In this document: piece by piece, positions 1 through 7,574 of the stretch
How positions within the stretch are numbered: position 1 is the stretch's first letter
Layout of the letters: each line of letters opens with the position of its first letter
Assembly: GCA_013388685.1 (NCBI GenBank)
Contig: JACAET010000003.1
Coordinates: 1 to 64,000 of the forward strand
Direction: 5' to 3'
Length of the DNA: 64,000 nucleotides
DNA from: Chloroflexota bacterium
Lineage (GTDB): Bacteria > Chloroflexota > Anaerolineae > Anaerolineales > Villigracilaceae
Program-made: the position numbers and the translations under genes
The notes under the pieces: generated by a model
Database searches by the model: none
The model's input: only the letters and a program-made list of their open reading frames with translations
What the model was told of the DNA's origin: nothing

Positions 1-824
1 GGCCAGTCGTAGATGACCAGTCCGTGATTCTTCTCGGCGGGAATATCGTCAGCGGTCAAAACCGCCGCCACGCCTGGCAGCGCTCTGGCTTTGGAAATAT
101 CCAGCCGCTTCAAAATGCCGTGTGGAATCATCGCCCGCCGCACTTTGGCGTGAAGCATACCCTCGAACTTCAGGTCGTCGGTGTAAATGGCGGCGCCCGT
201 CACCTTTTCGATTGCGTCGGGGCGCAGGTGGGTGTGTCCCACCGCGTTGTGCGGATGAATCGAGGCGGGGATGTTCGGCTTGCGGACAGGCGCGCCCGTT
301 TGCAGGGATTCCGCCGCGGCGAGAACCGCGTTCTCGATGGAGGGATAGCCTCCGCAGCGACAGAGCGTATCTTTGAGCGCAAAGCGAATCTCCTCGCGCG
401 TGGGGTTGGGATTGCGCTGGAGCAGCGCGTAGGCGGTCATAATCTGCCCAGGGATGCAGAACCCGCACTGCACCGCGCCGTGTTCCACGAAGGCTTCTTG
501 AAGAGGGTGAAGTTTTTCCCTCACCCCTTGCCCCTTATCATCCCCGAAGGGGGCTCCCTGAGGGAGAGGGGTTGGGGTGAGGGGGGCAAGCCCCTCGATC
601 GTCAACACCGCCTTCCCATCCGCGCGCTCGGCGGGATAAATGCACGAGACCACCGGTTCGCCATCCACCAGGACAGTACACGCGCCGCACTCGGCTTCTT
701 CACAGCCGATTTTCGTCCCTGTCAGACACAGCCGCTCGCGCAGGAGAGTAGAGAGGGTCTCGCCAGGTACGGCTTCGAGGGTGTGGGGTTGTCCGTTAAC
801 GGTAAGGGTGATTTGATAGGTCAT
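1..824 (-). CDS. Xanthine dehydrogenase-type molybdenum hydroxylase, fused 2Fe-2S and molybdopterin subunit (C-terminus beyond window)
   Basis: Hydroxylates purines such as hypoxanthine/xanthine. The N-terminal 2Fe-2S domain has C41, C46, C49 and C61. The second 2Fe-2S domain has a CGFC motif at 120-123 and CRC at 155-157. From about residue 190 the protein runs directly into the molybdopterin subunit ([20 protein letters not shown]). This small-plus-large fusion is the layout of the Se-dependent xanthine dehydrogenase / XdhD (YgfN) group, and unlike E. coli XdhD all eight Fe-S cysteines are present. Residues 80-104 are a proline-rich insertion encoded by a dispersed repeat. The ATG at 824 follows an AAGAGGAACCT leader. 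The FAD subunit and transporter lie upstream on the same strand. The active-site region is outside the window, so the substrate and the selenium dependence are inferences from context. Confidence 0.85.
   Translation of the reverse strand, partial: MTYQITLTVNGQPHTLEAVPGETLSTLLRERLCLTGTKIGCEEAECGACTVLVDGEPVVSCIYPAERADGKAVLTIEGLAPLTPTPLPQGAPFGDDKGQGVREKLHPLQEAFVEHGAVQCGFCIPGQIMTAYALLQRNPNPTREEIRFALKDTLCRCGGYPSIENAVLAAAESLQTGAPVRKPNIPASIHPHNAVGHTHLRPDAIEKVTGAAIYTDDLKFEGMLHAKVRRAMIPHGILKRLDISKARALPGVAAVLTADDIPAEKNHGLVIYDW
516..587. repeat. Dispersed proline-rich repeat inside the xdh reading frame
   Basis: A pyrimidine/purine hairpin element with CTCACCCCTTGCCCCTT facing GAGGGAGAGGGGTTGGGGTGAG. 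It is read in frame as [19 protein letters not shown], between the two 2Fe-2S domains. Similar elements occur between genes at about 54325-54360 and inside the 8-oxoguanine deaminase gene. Confidence 0.7.
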
Positions 825-834
825 AGGTTCCTCT

Positions 835-892
835 TAAACCACGGAGACACGGAGTCGCGGAGTTTTTTTTCTCAGTATCTCCGTGGTTTCCT
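835..892. repeat. Inverted repeat of the ACCACGGAGACACGGAG family
   Basis: AAACCACGGAGACACGGAG is mirrored by CTCAGTATCTCCGTGGTTT across a T-rich loop. It lies directly downstream of the GxxExxY gene, between that gene and the xdh fusion gene. Confidence 0.75.
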
Positions 893-895
893 TTG

Positions 896-1351
896 TTATA
901 AGACGCGGCGATAAATGCCATTTTTTAGGACGGGCACATTGAAATTGATGAGCAAACCGACATGTATTCCTGTAAGTTTCAAATAGGTGATCAACTGCGC
1001 TTCATGAACGGGAAGTACCGTTTCCACTGCCTTGAGTTCAACGATTACTCGTTTATCATAGATGAGATCAATTTTATAGCCCGCGTTCAAGGCGAGTCCT
1101 TTGTAATTCAAAGGAATTGCCACTTGTGACTCAAAAGGTAACTTTTGCAACTTGCTCTCATGCTCCATACAAACCTGATAAGCAGACTCAAGCAAGCCAG
1201 GACCAAGAGCGCGATGGACTTCGATTGCCGCTCCAATGATCTTGTCGGTCAATTCCTTTTCGAATAAAGGAATATCGAGTTGATTTCCATGCAGGATCGG
1301 GAGTTTGCGATTCATGTCAATCATCCAATCTAAGTTCGAAAATGATCTCAA
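896..1351 (-). CDS. GxxExxY family protein
   Basis: A 151-residue protein of the GxxExxY family, which has a restriction-nuclease-like fold and no settled function. The signature is visible as GAAIEVHRALGPGLLESAY at about residues 40-58, followed by IDLIYDKRVIVELKAVE, a D...ExK-type core, and a LLINFNVPVLKNGIYRR tail. Start choice is uncertain: Met1 at 1351 or Met13 at 1315. The gene splits the xdh operon between the FAD and Fe-S/Mo subunits. It is flanked on both sides by ACCACGGAGACAC-type inverted repeats, which suggests that gene and repeats arrived together. Confidence 0.85.
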   Translation of the reverse strand: MRSFSNLDWMIDMNRKLPILHGNQLDIPLFEKELTDKIIGAAIEVHRALGPGLLESAYQVCMEHESKLQKLPFESQVAIPLNYKGLALNAGYKIDLIYDKRVIVELKAVETVLPVHEAQLITYLKLTGIHVGLLINFNVPVLKNGIYRRVL

Positions 1352-1402
1352 CTTCTCCGCGTCTCAGTGATTTCTTTTAGTCTTGCTTCAGATTCCAATT
1401 AC

Positions 1403-1462
1403 ACCACGAAGACACTGAGACACAGAGTTTTTTTCTCTCAGTGTCTCTGCGTCTCAGTGGTC
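1403..1462. repeat. Inverted repeat of the ACCACGAAGACAC family
   Basis: ACCACGAAGACACTGAGACA is mirrored by TGTCTCTGCGTCTCAGTGGT around a T-rich centre. It lies upstream of the GxxExxY gene and touches the stop of the FAD-subunit gene. A half copy (TCCGCGTCTCAGTGATTT) lies at about 1355-1372. Confidence 0.75.
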
Positions 1463-2354
1463 AATTTGCCCTCTCCCACGCCGTCTCCAGCGTCTCTCGA
1501 AACGACCCGCTGACGATGTGCCGGCGGTAATCCGCACTGGCGCGGCGCGGGCTGGTGCGGAATTGGGCTTGATGAAGCAGGGCTTCGAGCGCGGACTGGA
1601 GGATCTCTGCGGTGAGGGATTTGCCGCGCAATGTTTCTTCGGCTTGCGTGGCTCGGAAGGGAACTGCCGCCGCAGGACCGACGGCAATGCGAACCTCCCG
1701 GATGCGGTCGTTTTCGCGCGCCAGCCAGACGGCGCAGTTGAGAATGGGAAGGGCAACGCCTTGCGGACGCATGATCCGCTTGAAGCAGGAGGAGACCTGA
1801 TAGACTTCCGAAGTCTTGATTGGAATGTAAAAACCGACGAGCAGTTCTTCGCCGTGCTTGAGCGCGGATTTGCCGGGACCGAGGAAGAGGGAGGTAAACG
1901 GCACGCGGCGGGTCTCGGTACGCTCCCCTACTCGACCCGCGATTTCTGCAACGGAGTTGAGGGCAAGCAGGGCGATCGTCCCGTCGGCGGCGGGGAGGGC
2001 GTGGGCAACGTTGCCTCCGAGGGTGGCTACATTGCGGACTTGCGGACCGGCGATCAAGTTACAGGCTTCGGTCAGGGCTTGGGCGTGGCGGATAGTGAGC
2101 GGGTCCCGCGCGATGCGGTTGACGGGAACCGCCGCGCCGATGTAGAGCGAGTCGCCGCGCAGTTCGAGCGCGGTCATTTCGCGGACTGAGGTCAGGTCAA
2201 TGAGGGTGTGAACGGGAGGATGGCGTCCTTGTTCGAGGTCGAGCAGCAAATCGGTTCCCCCGGCAATCGGCGCCAATGGACGCGGCGCACTTGCGAACGC
2301 GCCCATGGCTTCGGCGAGAGTTTTTGGGCGAAGATAGGTTTGCCAGGGTTTCAT
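1461..2354 (-). CDS. Xanthine dehydrogenase family FAD-binding subunit
   Basis: A 297-residue FAD subunit that passes electrons from the molybdenum/Fe-S subunit to the acceptor. It shows the FAD pyrophosphate loop AGGTDLLLDL at residues 31-40 and a second FAD motif, TLGGN, at 111-115, then a CO-dehydrogenase-flavoprotein-like C-terminal domain. The length is normal for XdhB/YgfM/CoxM-type subunits. It follows the ABC permease by 26 bases, so it probably shares the transporter transcript. No strong Shine-Dalgarno site was seen before the ATG. YgfM-like is the likeliest subgroup given the neighbours. Confidence 0.9.
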   Translation of the reverse strand: MKPWQTYLRPKTLAEAMGAFASAPRPLAPIAGGTDLLLDLEQGRHPPVHTLIDLTSVREMTALELRGDSLYIGAAVPVNRIARDPLTIRHAQALTEACNLIAGPQVRNVATLGGNVAHALPAADGTIALLALNSVAEIAGRVGERTETRRVPFTSLFLGPGKSALKHGEELLVGFYIPIKTSEVYQVSSCFKRIMRPQGVALPILNCAVWLARENDRIREVRIAVGPAAAVPFRATQAEETLRGKSLTAEILQSALEALLHQAQFRTSPRRASADYRRHIVSGSFRETLETAWERAN

Positions 2355-2380
2355 ATTTGTTGCGTAAAATTGAATTGTCG

Positions 2381-3349
2381 TTACCTGCCTCTTTCGCCTC
2401 GGATATACGGTTCCCCCAATGCGGCGGGCGCGCCGAGTCGCTTGCGAATCGCTTCACGCGAACCGACCACCAGCACGATCACTGTGAACGCGTAAGGAAG
2501 CATCTGGAGGAAAAAGCCAAGATAAGGGTTGTAGTAAAACGGGTTGTTCATTCCGAACAGGGTGAGCGGCGCTTGAATATCGAGGATGAGCCGGCGAAGC
2601 GCGCCAAAGGCGTAGGAACCCACCGCGGCGCGGATGGGGTCCCATTGTGCGAAAATGACGAGACCAACCGCAATCCAGCCTTGACCTCCGGTGGTGAGTT
2701 CGCTGAACCAACCGGGCGATACCGCCAGGCTGATGGTCGCGCCGCCAAGTCCTGCAAGCATGCCGCCCGCTAATACATACGCGTAACGCAGGCGAAAAAC
2801 GTTGATGCCGAGCGCGTCCGCCGCGGCGGGATATTCGCCCACCGCCCGCAAGTGCAACCCGGGGCGCGTGTGGTTGATGTAGTACCACGCCAGGGGAACC
2901 ATCAAATAACCGATATAGACTAAGATGCTTTGTTTCGCGAAAAAAATCGGTCCCAGGATGGGAATTTCCGAAAGGAGGGGAACCGAGAAACTTGGCATCA
3001 GCGAAACCGTGCCTGCCTTGCTCAATCCCTCGCCCAGCACCAGACTGATGCCCGTCCCCACCAGGGTGAGCGCCAGCCCACTGACCACCTGGTCGGCTTG
3101 CAGGGTCACAGCAATGAAAGCGTGAATCTGGCTGAGCAAGCCCGAGACAATCATCGCGGCAAACATGCCGATCCACGGATTGCCTGTGGCAATGGTCACG
3201 CTGAAGGCGGTCATTGCGCCAATCAGCATCATTCCCTCCACACCGAGATTCAAAACGCCCGAACGTTCCGCCAGCACTTCTCCAAGGGTGGCAAACAGAA
3301 GGACTGTTCCTGTGGCAACGCCCGCTTGCAGGATGACGATGGGATCCAT
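2381..3349 (-). CDS. ABC transporter permease, BMP/nucleoside family (second permease)
   Basis: An integral membrane permease of 322 residues, hydrophobic throughout with about 8-9 spans. The conserved N-terminal stretch GEVLAERSGVLNLGVEGMML is typical of the BPD_transp_2 permeases paired with BMP-type binding proteins, as in B. subtilis YufQ/NupQ. The start is fixed by GGGGAGGAATAAC directly before the ATG, and the preceding permease stops one base upstream. Order in the operon is binding protein, ATPase, permease 1, permease 2, then the xdh genes. Purine base or nucleoside uptake is inferred from that context. Confidence 0.92.
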   Translation of the reverse strand: MDPIVILQAGVATGTVLLFATLGEVLAERSGVLNLGVEGMMLIGAMTAFSVTIATGNPWIGMFAAMIVSGLLSQIHAFIAVTLQADQVVSGLALTLVGTGISLVLGEGLSKAGTVSLMPSFSVPLLSEIPILGPIFFAKQSILVYIGYLMVPLAWYYINHTRPGLHLRAVGEYPAAADALGINVFRLRYAYVLAGGMLAGLGGATISLAVSPGWFSELTTGGQGWIAVGLVIFAQWDPIRAAVGSYAFGALRRLILDIQAPLTLFGMNNPFYYNPYLGFFLQMLPYAFTVIVLVVGSREAIRKRLGAPAALGEPYIRGERGR

Positions 3350-3350
3350 G

Positions 3351-4475
3351 TTATTCCTCCCCGACTTTCACAATGCGGATTCGATAACGAAGAAGGAAGT
3401 CGCTGGCGATCAGACAAACCAGAATGATGCCCTGTATCATTTTGGGGATGCCCGAAGGTTGAATTTCACGCCCCGCCAGGATCAGCGCACCGAACAAAAT
3501 CGAAACCGGGATGATCACCAACGGATTCAATTTCGCCAGCCACGCCACAATGATGCCCGTAAAGCCATACCCCGCCGCAATGGGGGCGGTCTGTAAACGG
3601 CGCACTACGCCCGCCACTTCGCTCATCCCGCCCATTCCTGCCAGCGCGCCCGACAGCGCCATGACGAGAACGGTATTCCTGACGATATTGATGCCCGCGT
3701 ATCGCGCAGCTTGCGGGTTATCGCCGATCAGACGAATCTCATAACCCCAGCGGCTTCGGTATACGATGAACCACAACACGACCGCCGCCGCAATACCGAA
3801 CAGTAAACCGGCATGGGTTGTGAGCCCTCGGAAAAACGGAATGCTCGAAGCGAAATCCGACAGCCGCGGCAATTCCGCGCCTTTGGGGAATTTCGGGCTC
3901 ATTTGAAAGCCACCCTCCGTCCACACGCCGAAGATCCAGAAATTCACCCACGACACGGCAATATAATTCAGCATCAACGAACTGATGATTTCGTTCACGT
4001 TGAACTTCGCCTTGAGATAACCGGGAATAAGCCCCCACGCCGCACCCATGCCGAGACCCGCCAGGGTCATCACAGGGATGAACAGCCAGCGCGAGGTTTC
4101 TGCCGGCAGCACCGGGGCAAGCACGATGGCGCTCGCGCCCCACGCGCCCATGATGAACTGCCCCTCCGCGCCGATATTCCACAATTTCATGCGGAACGCA
4201 ATCGAACAAGCCAGCGCCGTCAGAATGATCGGCGTGGCCTTCACGATCGTATCCGAAAGCACGCCCAGGCTTCCGAAGGAAGCGCGTGCAATGTATACGT
4301 AGGAGACAAAGGGATTGCCCCCCACTGCCGCAATCACAATTCCCCCCAAAATCAACGCCACCACCACCGCCCCCACGCTAACCCCGATCGAAAGCGCCGT
4401 GGACGGTTCATCGAGCCGCGGCTCCAGGCGAATGCGCCATGCGCCGCGCGGTTTGGTCAAAGTGGATTCAGCCAT
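3351..4475 (-). CDS. ABC transporter permease, BMP/nucleoside family (first permease)
   Basis: A 374-residue polytopic permease of the YufP/NupP type. It has a cytoplasmic N-terminal stretch of about 25 residues, then roughly 8-10 hydrophobic spans. It includes the family's conserved GAEGQFIMGAW and NVNEIISSLMLNYIA segments. The ATG at 4475 overlaps the end of the ATPase gene by 8 bases and is preceded by GGAGGCGC, which points to translational coupling. It forms the membrane channel with the second permease. Confidence 0.92.
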   Translation of the reverse strand: MAESTLTKPRGAWRIRLEPRLDEPSTALSIGVSVGAVVVALILGGIVIAAVGGNPFVSYVYIARASFGSLGVLSDTIVKATPIILTALACSIAFRMKLWNIGAEGQFIMGAWGASAIVLAPVLPAETSRWLFIPVMTLAGLGMGAAWGLIPGYLKAKFNVNEIISSLMLNYIAVSWVNFWIFGVWTEGGFQMSPKFPKGAELPRLSDFASSIPFFRGLTTHAGLLFGIAAAVVLWFIVYRSRWGYEIRLIGDNPQAARYAGINIVRNTVLVMALSGALAGMGGMSEVAGVVRRLQTAPIAAGYGFTGIIVAWLAKLNPLVIIPVSILFGALILAGREIQPSGIPKMIQGIILVCLIASDFLLRYRIRIVKVGEE

Positions 4476-6045
4476 GTTTTGCGCCTCCCATGTGATGGAT
4501 TTGTTCCAGCGGCGTACCCGTCATCATCAAGCCAACCGCTTCGATCAGACCCGGATCCGGCTCGCCCTCAGGGACCTTCACTTCTCCCATGATTTTTCCC
4601 TCGTAAATGACGTAGATGCGGTCGCTCAGTGCCAGCAATTCCTCCAACTCCTCCGATACGAGCAGAATCGCCGCGCCGGCTTCCCGCTGGGTCAGCAACA
4701 GGCGGTGGACTCCTTCGATGGCGCCCACATCCAGTCCGCGCGTCGGCTGGACCGCCACCATGAAGTTGGGATGCCCTGAAATTTCGCGCGCCAGGATCAC
4801 ACGTTGCAGGTTCCCGCCGGACAGCAATCGCACGGGCGTATTGACAGTCGGCACAATGATGTCGTATGCCTCTTTGAGTCCTTGCGCGAACTTTGCCGCC
4901 GCTGCCGTGTCCAGCATCGTCCCCCTCGAAATCGGCGGTTTGCGGTAATTCTTCATAATGACATTATCCGTTACGCTCAGGTTGGGAGAACTCCCCACGT
5001 GGGTGCGGTCTTCTGGAACGTACGACATGCCATGCTCGATACCATACAAAGCGTCGCGATTGCTGACCTTTTCGCCGTTCAACAAGACCTCCCCCTGTTT
5101 GCATTTTCGCATTCCCGCAATGACCTGCGACAACTCGATCTGACCGTTACCCGCCACCCCGGCAATGCCGACAATCTCACCCGCCCGTACGTGAAGCGAA
5201 ATCCCGCGCAGCGCCGGAAGACCCTTGTCGTTTTCCGCATGGACGTCCCTCACATCCAGAATGATATGACCCGGTTTCCCCGGTTTCTTATCCACAAACA
5301 GAATCACATCACGTCCCACCATCATGCTCGCCAGTTCCTGTTTCGTCACACCTTTTGCCGGAATGCCCGAAGCCGTTGCCACGCCGCGCCGCAACACGCT
5401 GATCCGGTCAGCAATGGCAGTCACTTCATGAAGTTTGTGACTGATGAAAATCACCGACTTGCCCTGCACGACCATCGAACGCAGGGTCTCGAACAACCCA
5501 TCGATTTCCTGCGGGGCAAGAACGGCTGTCGGCTCGTCCATGATCAACACATCCGCACCGCGATAGAGCATCTTCAACAGTTCCACGCGCTGTTGCTCGC
5601 CGACCGACAACTGCCAGATCTTTGCGCGCGGGTCAACTTTAAGTCCGAATCTATCGCCAAGATCGGCGATCTTTTTATCGTATTCGCTCAAACGCATGAA
5701 AAAACGCGGAACGTCGAGGCCCAACAAGATATTTTCGGTCACCGTTTGTGAAGGCACAAGCATGAAATGCTGATGGACCATACCAATGCCTGCCTGGATC
5801 GCATCCCGCGGAGAGGAAAACTCGAGCGTTTTACCCTTCACTTTGATCGTGCCCGCATCCTGTTTATACAAGCCCGCCAGCACGTTCATCAATGTGCTTT
5901 TCCCCGCTCCATTCTCCCCCAGCAGGGCATGGATCTCCCCGGCGTGCAGTTCGAAATCTACATGGTCATTGGCAAGCACGCCGGGGAAGCGCTTGACAAT
6001 GCCTTTCATTTCCACGACCAGATTGGAGGATGTTGATTCGGTCAA
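4468..6045 (-). CDS. ABC transporter ATP-binding protein with two ATPase domains, BMP/nucleoside family
   Basis: Energises the purine/nucleoside importer. It has tandem ABC domains: Walker A GENGAGKST at about residues 43-51, signature LSVGEQQRVELLK and Walker B VLIMDEPTAVL, then a second domain with degenerate Walker A GVAGNGQIELS and signature LLSGGNLQRVILAREI. This asymmetric pattern is usual for YufO/NupO- and RbsA-type ATPases. I chose the TTG at 6045 because GGAGG lies six bases before it. An in-frame ATG at 6084 would add 13 residues without a visible ribosome site. Length is 525 residues. Confidence 0.92.
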   Translation of the reverse strand: MTESTSSNLVVEMKGIVKRFPGVLANDHVDFELHAGEIHALLGENGAGKSTLMNVLAGLYKQDAGTIKVKGKTLEFSSPRDAIQAGIGMVHQHFMLVPSQTVTENILLGLDVPRFFMRLSEYDKKIADLGDRFGLKVDPRAKIWQLSVGEQQRVELLKMLYRGADVLIMDEPTAVLAPQEIDGLFETLRSMVVQGKSVIFISHKLHEVTAIADRISVLRRGVATASGIPAKGVTKQELASMMVGRDVILFVDKKPGKPGHIILDVRDVHAENDKGLPALRGISLHVRAGEIVGIAGVAGNGQIELSQVIAGMRKCKQGEVLLNGEKVSNRDALYGIEHGMSYVPEDRTHVGSSPNLSVTDNVIMKNYRKPPISRGTMLDTAAAAKFAQGLKEAYDIIVPTVNTPVRLLSGGNLQRVILAREISGHPNFMVAVQPTRGLDVGAIEGVHRLLLTQREAGAAILLVSEELEELLALSDRIYVIYEGKIMGEVKVPEGEPDPGLIEAVGLMMTGTPLEQIHHMGGAKHG

Positions 6046-6127
6046 GGTATGCCTCCTGCATTTTCTGTCATTCCGAGCGACCATAGAGAGCGAAACAATC
6101 TTCTCTGCAACCGGCGCCCTGACAAGG

Positions 6128-6170
6128 ACATTTTATAACAAAATGGGGCAGAACCTTGCAGCCCTGCCCC
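6128..6170 (-). terminator. Attenuator-like hairpin between binding protein and ATPase
   Basis: On the minus strand GGGGCAG and CTGCCCC pair across a 12-base loop and are followed by ATTTTGTTATAAAATG. Its place after the binding-protein gene suits partial termination, giving more binding protein than membrane components. Confidence 0.55.
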
Positions 6171-6190
6171 ATTCATCAAATTCCATTGTA

Positions 6191-7387
6191 CTACGGCAGT
6201 TCAGCGGTGATCCCCTCAGCCCACCACTTCATGCACACCGGAATACTGCACGGTAGACCGAATTCCGGGAACGCGTCCAGGTCAACCTGTTGCAGGCTCT
6301 GACCGGCAGGCAGAACCACATTCCCCTTGTTGTCATTGATCGGTCCCTTGAACACATCGAAGCGGGTGAACTCGCCAGCCAGCATCTGGGCAAGAATATC
6401 GCGCACTTCCTGGATCACAGCAGGATCGAGGTCCTGCATCCCCGGGGTCAATTCCTGTCCTTCCATGAAACCGTACAAGCCCAAGGCGCCGGTATCGGCA
6501 TCGAAATAATCCCAACCGGGGGTATAGGTGCCGTCAATCACACCTTTCGTAATGCGGGCGTATTCGGGACCCCACACCCAGTACGGTGCGGTGAGACAGC
6601 GTTCCACCTTGCAGGAGCCGTACCAGTCGTAGGTCACGCCCCACTTCCCCTTTTCCATGGCAACATCGGCAACGGCAGGCGTATCCGCGCCGGTGAAAAC
6701 GACATACGCGCCCGCATCGAATAAGGAAGCCGCGGCTTCCTTCTCGATCACAGGATCGTGCCAGGTGTTGATCCAGCGCACATCCATCGTGCATTCGGGA
6801 CAGGTTTTCTTCATGCCCAATGCAATAGCATTGCCCAGGCGGATCTCTTCAGGGATCGGGAAGGTTGCCATATAACCGAGTTTGGTTTGTCCATCCTGCT
6901 TGGCGCGCGCGCCCGCAATCATGCCCGCCAGGAACTTCATATTCTCCATCGCGCCCATCAGATTACCGAAGTTGGTCTGATTGGACTTGATGCCTGTCAA
7001 GTGAATGAACATCGTATCGGGGAATTCGCCCGCAACCGTTTCCATCGGATCCATATAACCGAACGAGGTGCCGAAAATCAGGTTGAAACCTTTGCGCGCC
7101 AACGCGCGGAAGACCTGCTCGGAGTCCGCGCCTTCAGGCACGTTCTCGATGTACGCGACATGCGTATTCGGCACATTCTCTTCCACATACAACAAGCCCT
7201 CGTAATGCGCCTGCGACCAGCCGCCGTCATCGTGCGGTCCAATCAGCACCATCGCGATATTGAATTTGCCTTTCTCGACCGCGGGGATCTGGAATCCGCC
7301 AACCTCTTCAACGCCCCCGCCGCACGCCGACAATACCAGTGAAAGGATCGTCAGCAACATTGCAACTTGCAAAAGTGTCTTACGCAT
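6191..7387 (-). CDS. BMP family ABC transporter substrate-binding lipoprotein
   Basis: A 398-residue binding protein of the BMP/PnrA family. It has a lipoprotein signal peptide with lipobox LSAC at about residues 19-22, then a type-1 periplasmic binding fold. Family segments visible include VLIGPHDDGGWSQAHYEG and the ATFPIPEEIRLGNAIALG stretch. AGAGGAGAAGAA precedes the ATG. It is the first gene of the transporter/xdh operon and has paired TTGTC palindromes about 95-115 bases upstream. BMP proteins usually bind purine nucleosides; nearby xanthine dehydrogenase and deaminases support a purine ligand here. Confidence 0.92.
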   Translation of the reverse strand: MRKTLLQVAMLLTILSLVLSACGGGVEEVGGFQIPAVEKGKFNIAMVLIGPHDDGGWSQAHYEGLLYVEENVPNTHVAYIENVPEGADSEQVFRALARKGFNLIFGTSFGYMDPMETVAGEFPDTMFIHLTGIKSNQTNFGNLMGAMENMKFLAGMIAGARAKQDGQTKLGYMATFPIPEEIRLGNAIALGMKKTCPECTMDVRWINTWHDPVIEKEAAASLFDAGAYVVFTGADTPAVADVAMEKGKWGVTYDWYGSCKVERCLTAPYWVWGPEYARITKGVIDGTYTPGWDYFDADTGALGLYGFMEGQELTPGMQDLDPAVIQEVRDILAQMLAGEFTRFDVFKGPINDNKGNVVLPAGQSLQQVDLDAFPEFGLPCSIPVCMKWWAEGITAELP

Positions 7388-7480
7388 TTCTTCTCCTCTT
7401 TTGTGTGATTTTTGATGATAAGACGGTGTAAGCAGGTGTGGAGAATATCTCTTTGAGCGCAGCCTCCTTTCAGATTCAAG

Positions 7481-7504
7481 TTGTCGGACAATTGTCTATA
7501 CAAG
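7481..7504. promoter_or_regulatory. Tandem palindromic operator, candidate GntR site
   Basis: TTGTCGGACAA (7481-7491) abuts TTGTCTATACAAG (7492-7504), upstream of the BMP binding-protein gene. The first is a perfect 5-1-5 palindrome that differs only in its centre from the site at 24949-24959. A GntR/UTRA regulator gene lies in the same purine locus. Confidence 0.6.
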
Positions 7505-7574
7505 TAAATTTTATCACAAGACCCTGAATATTTCTATTCTAGAACAAACCACACAACAAAAGCAAGTACTTTTC

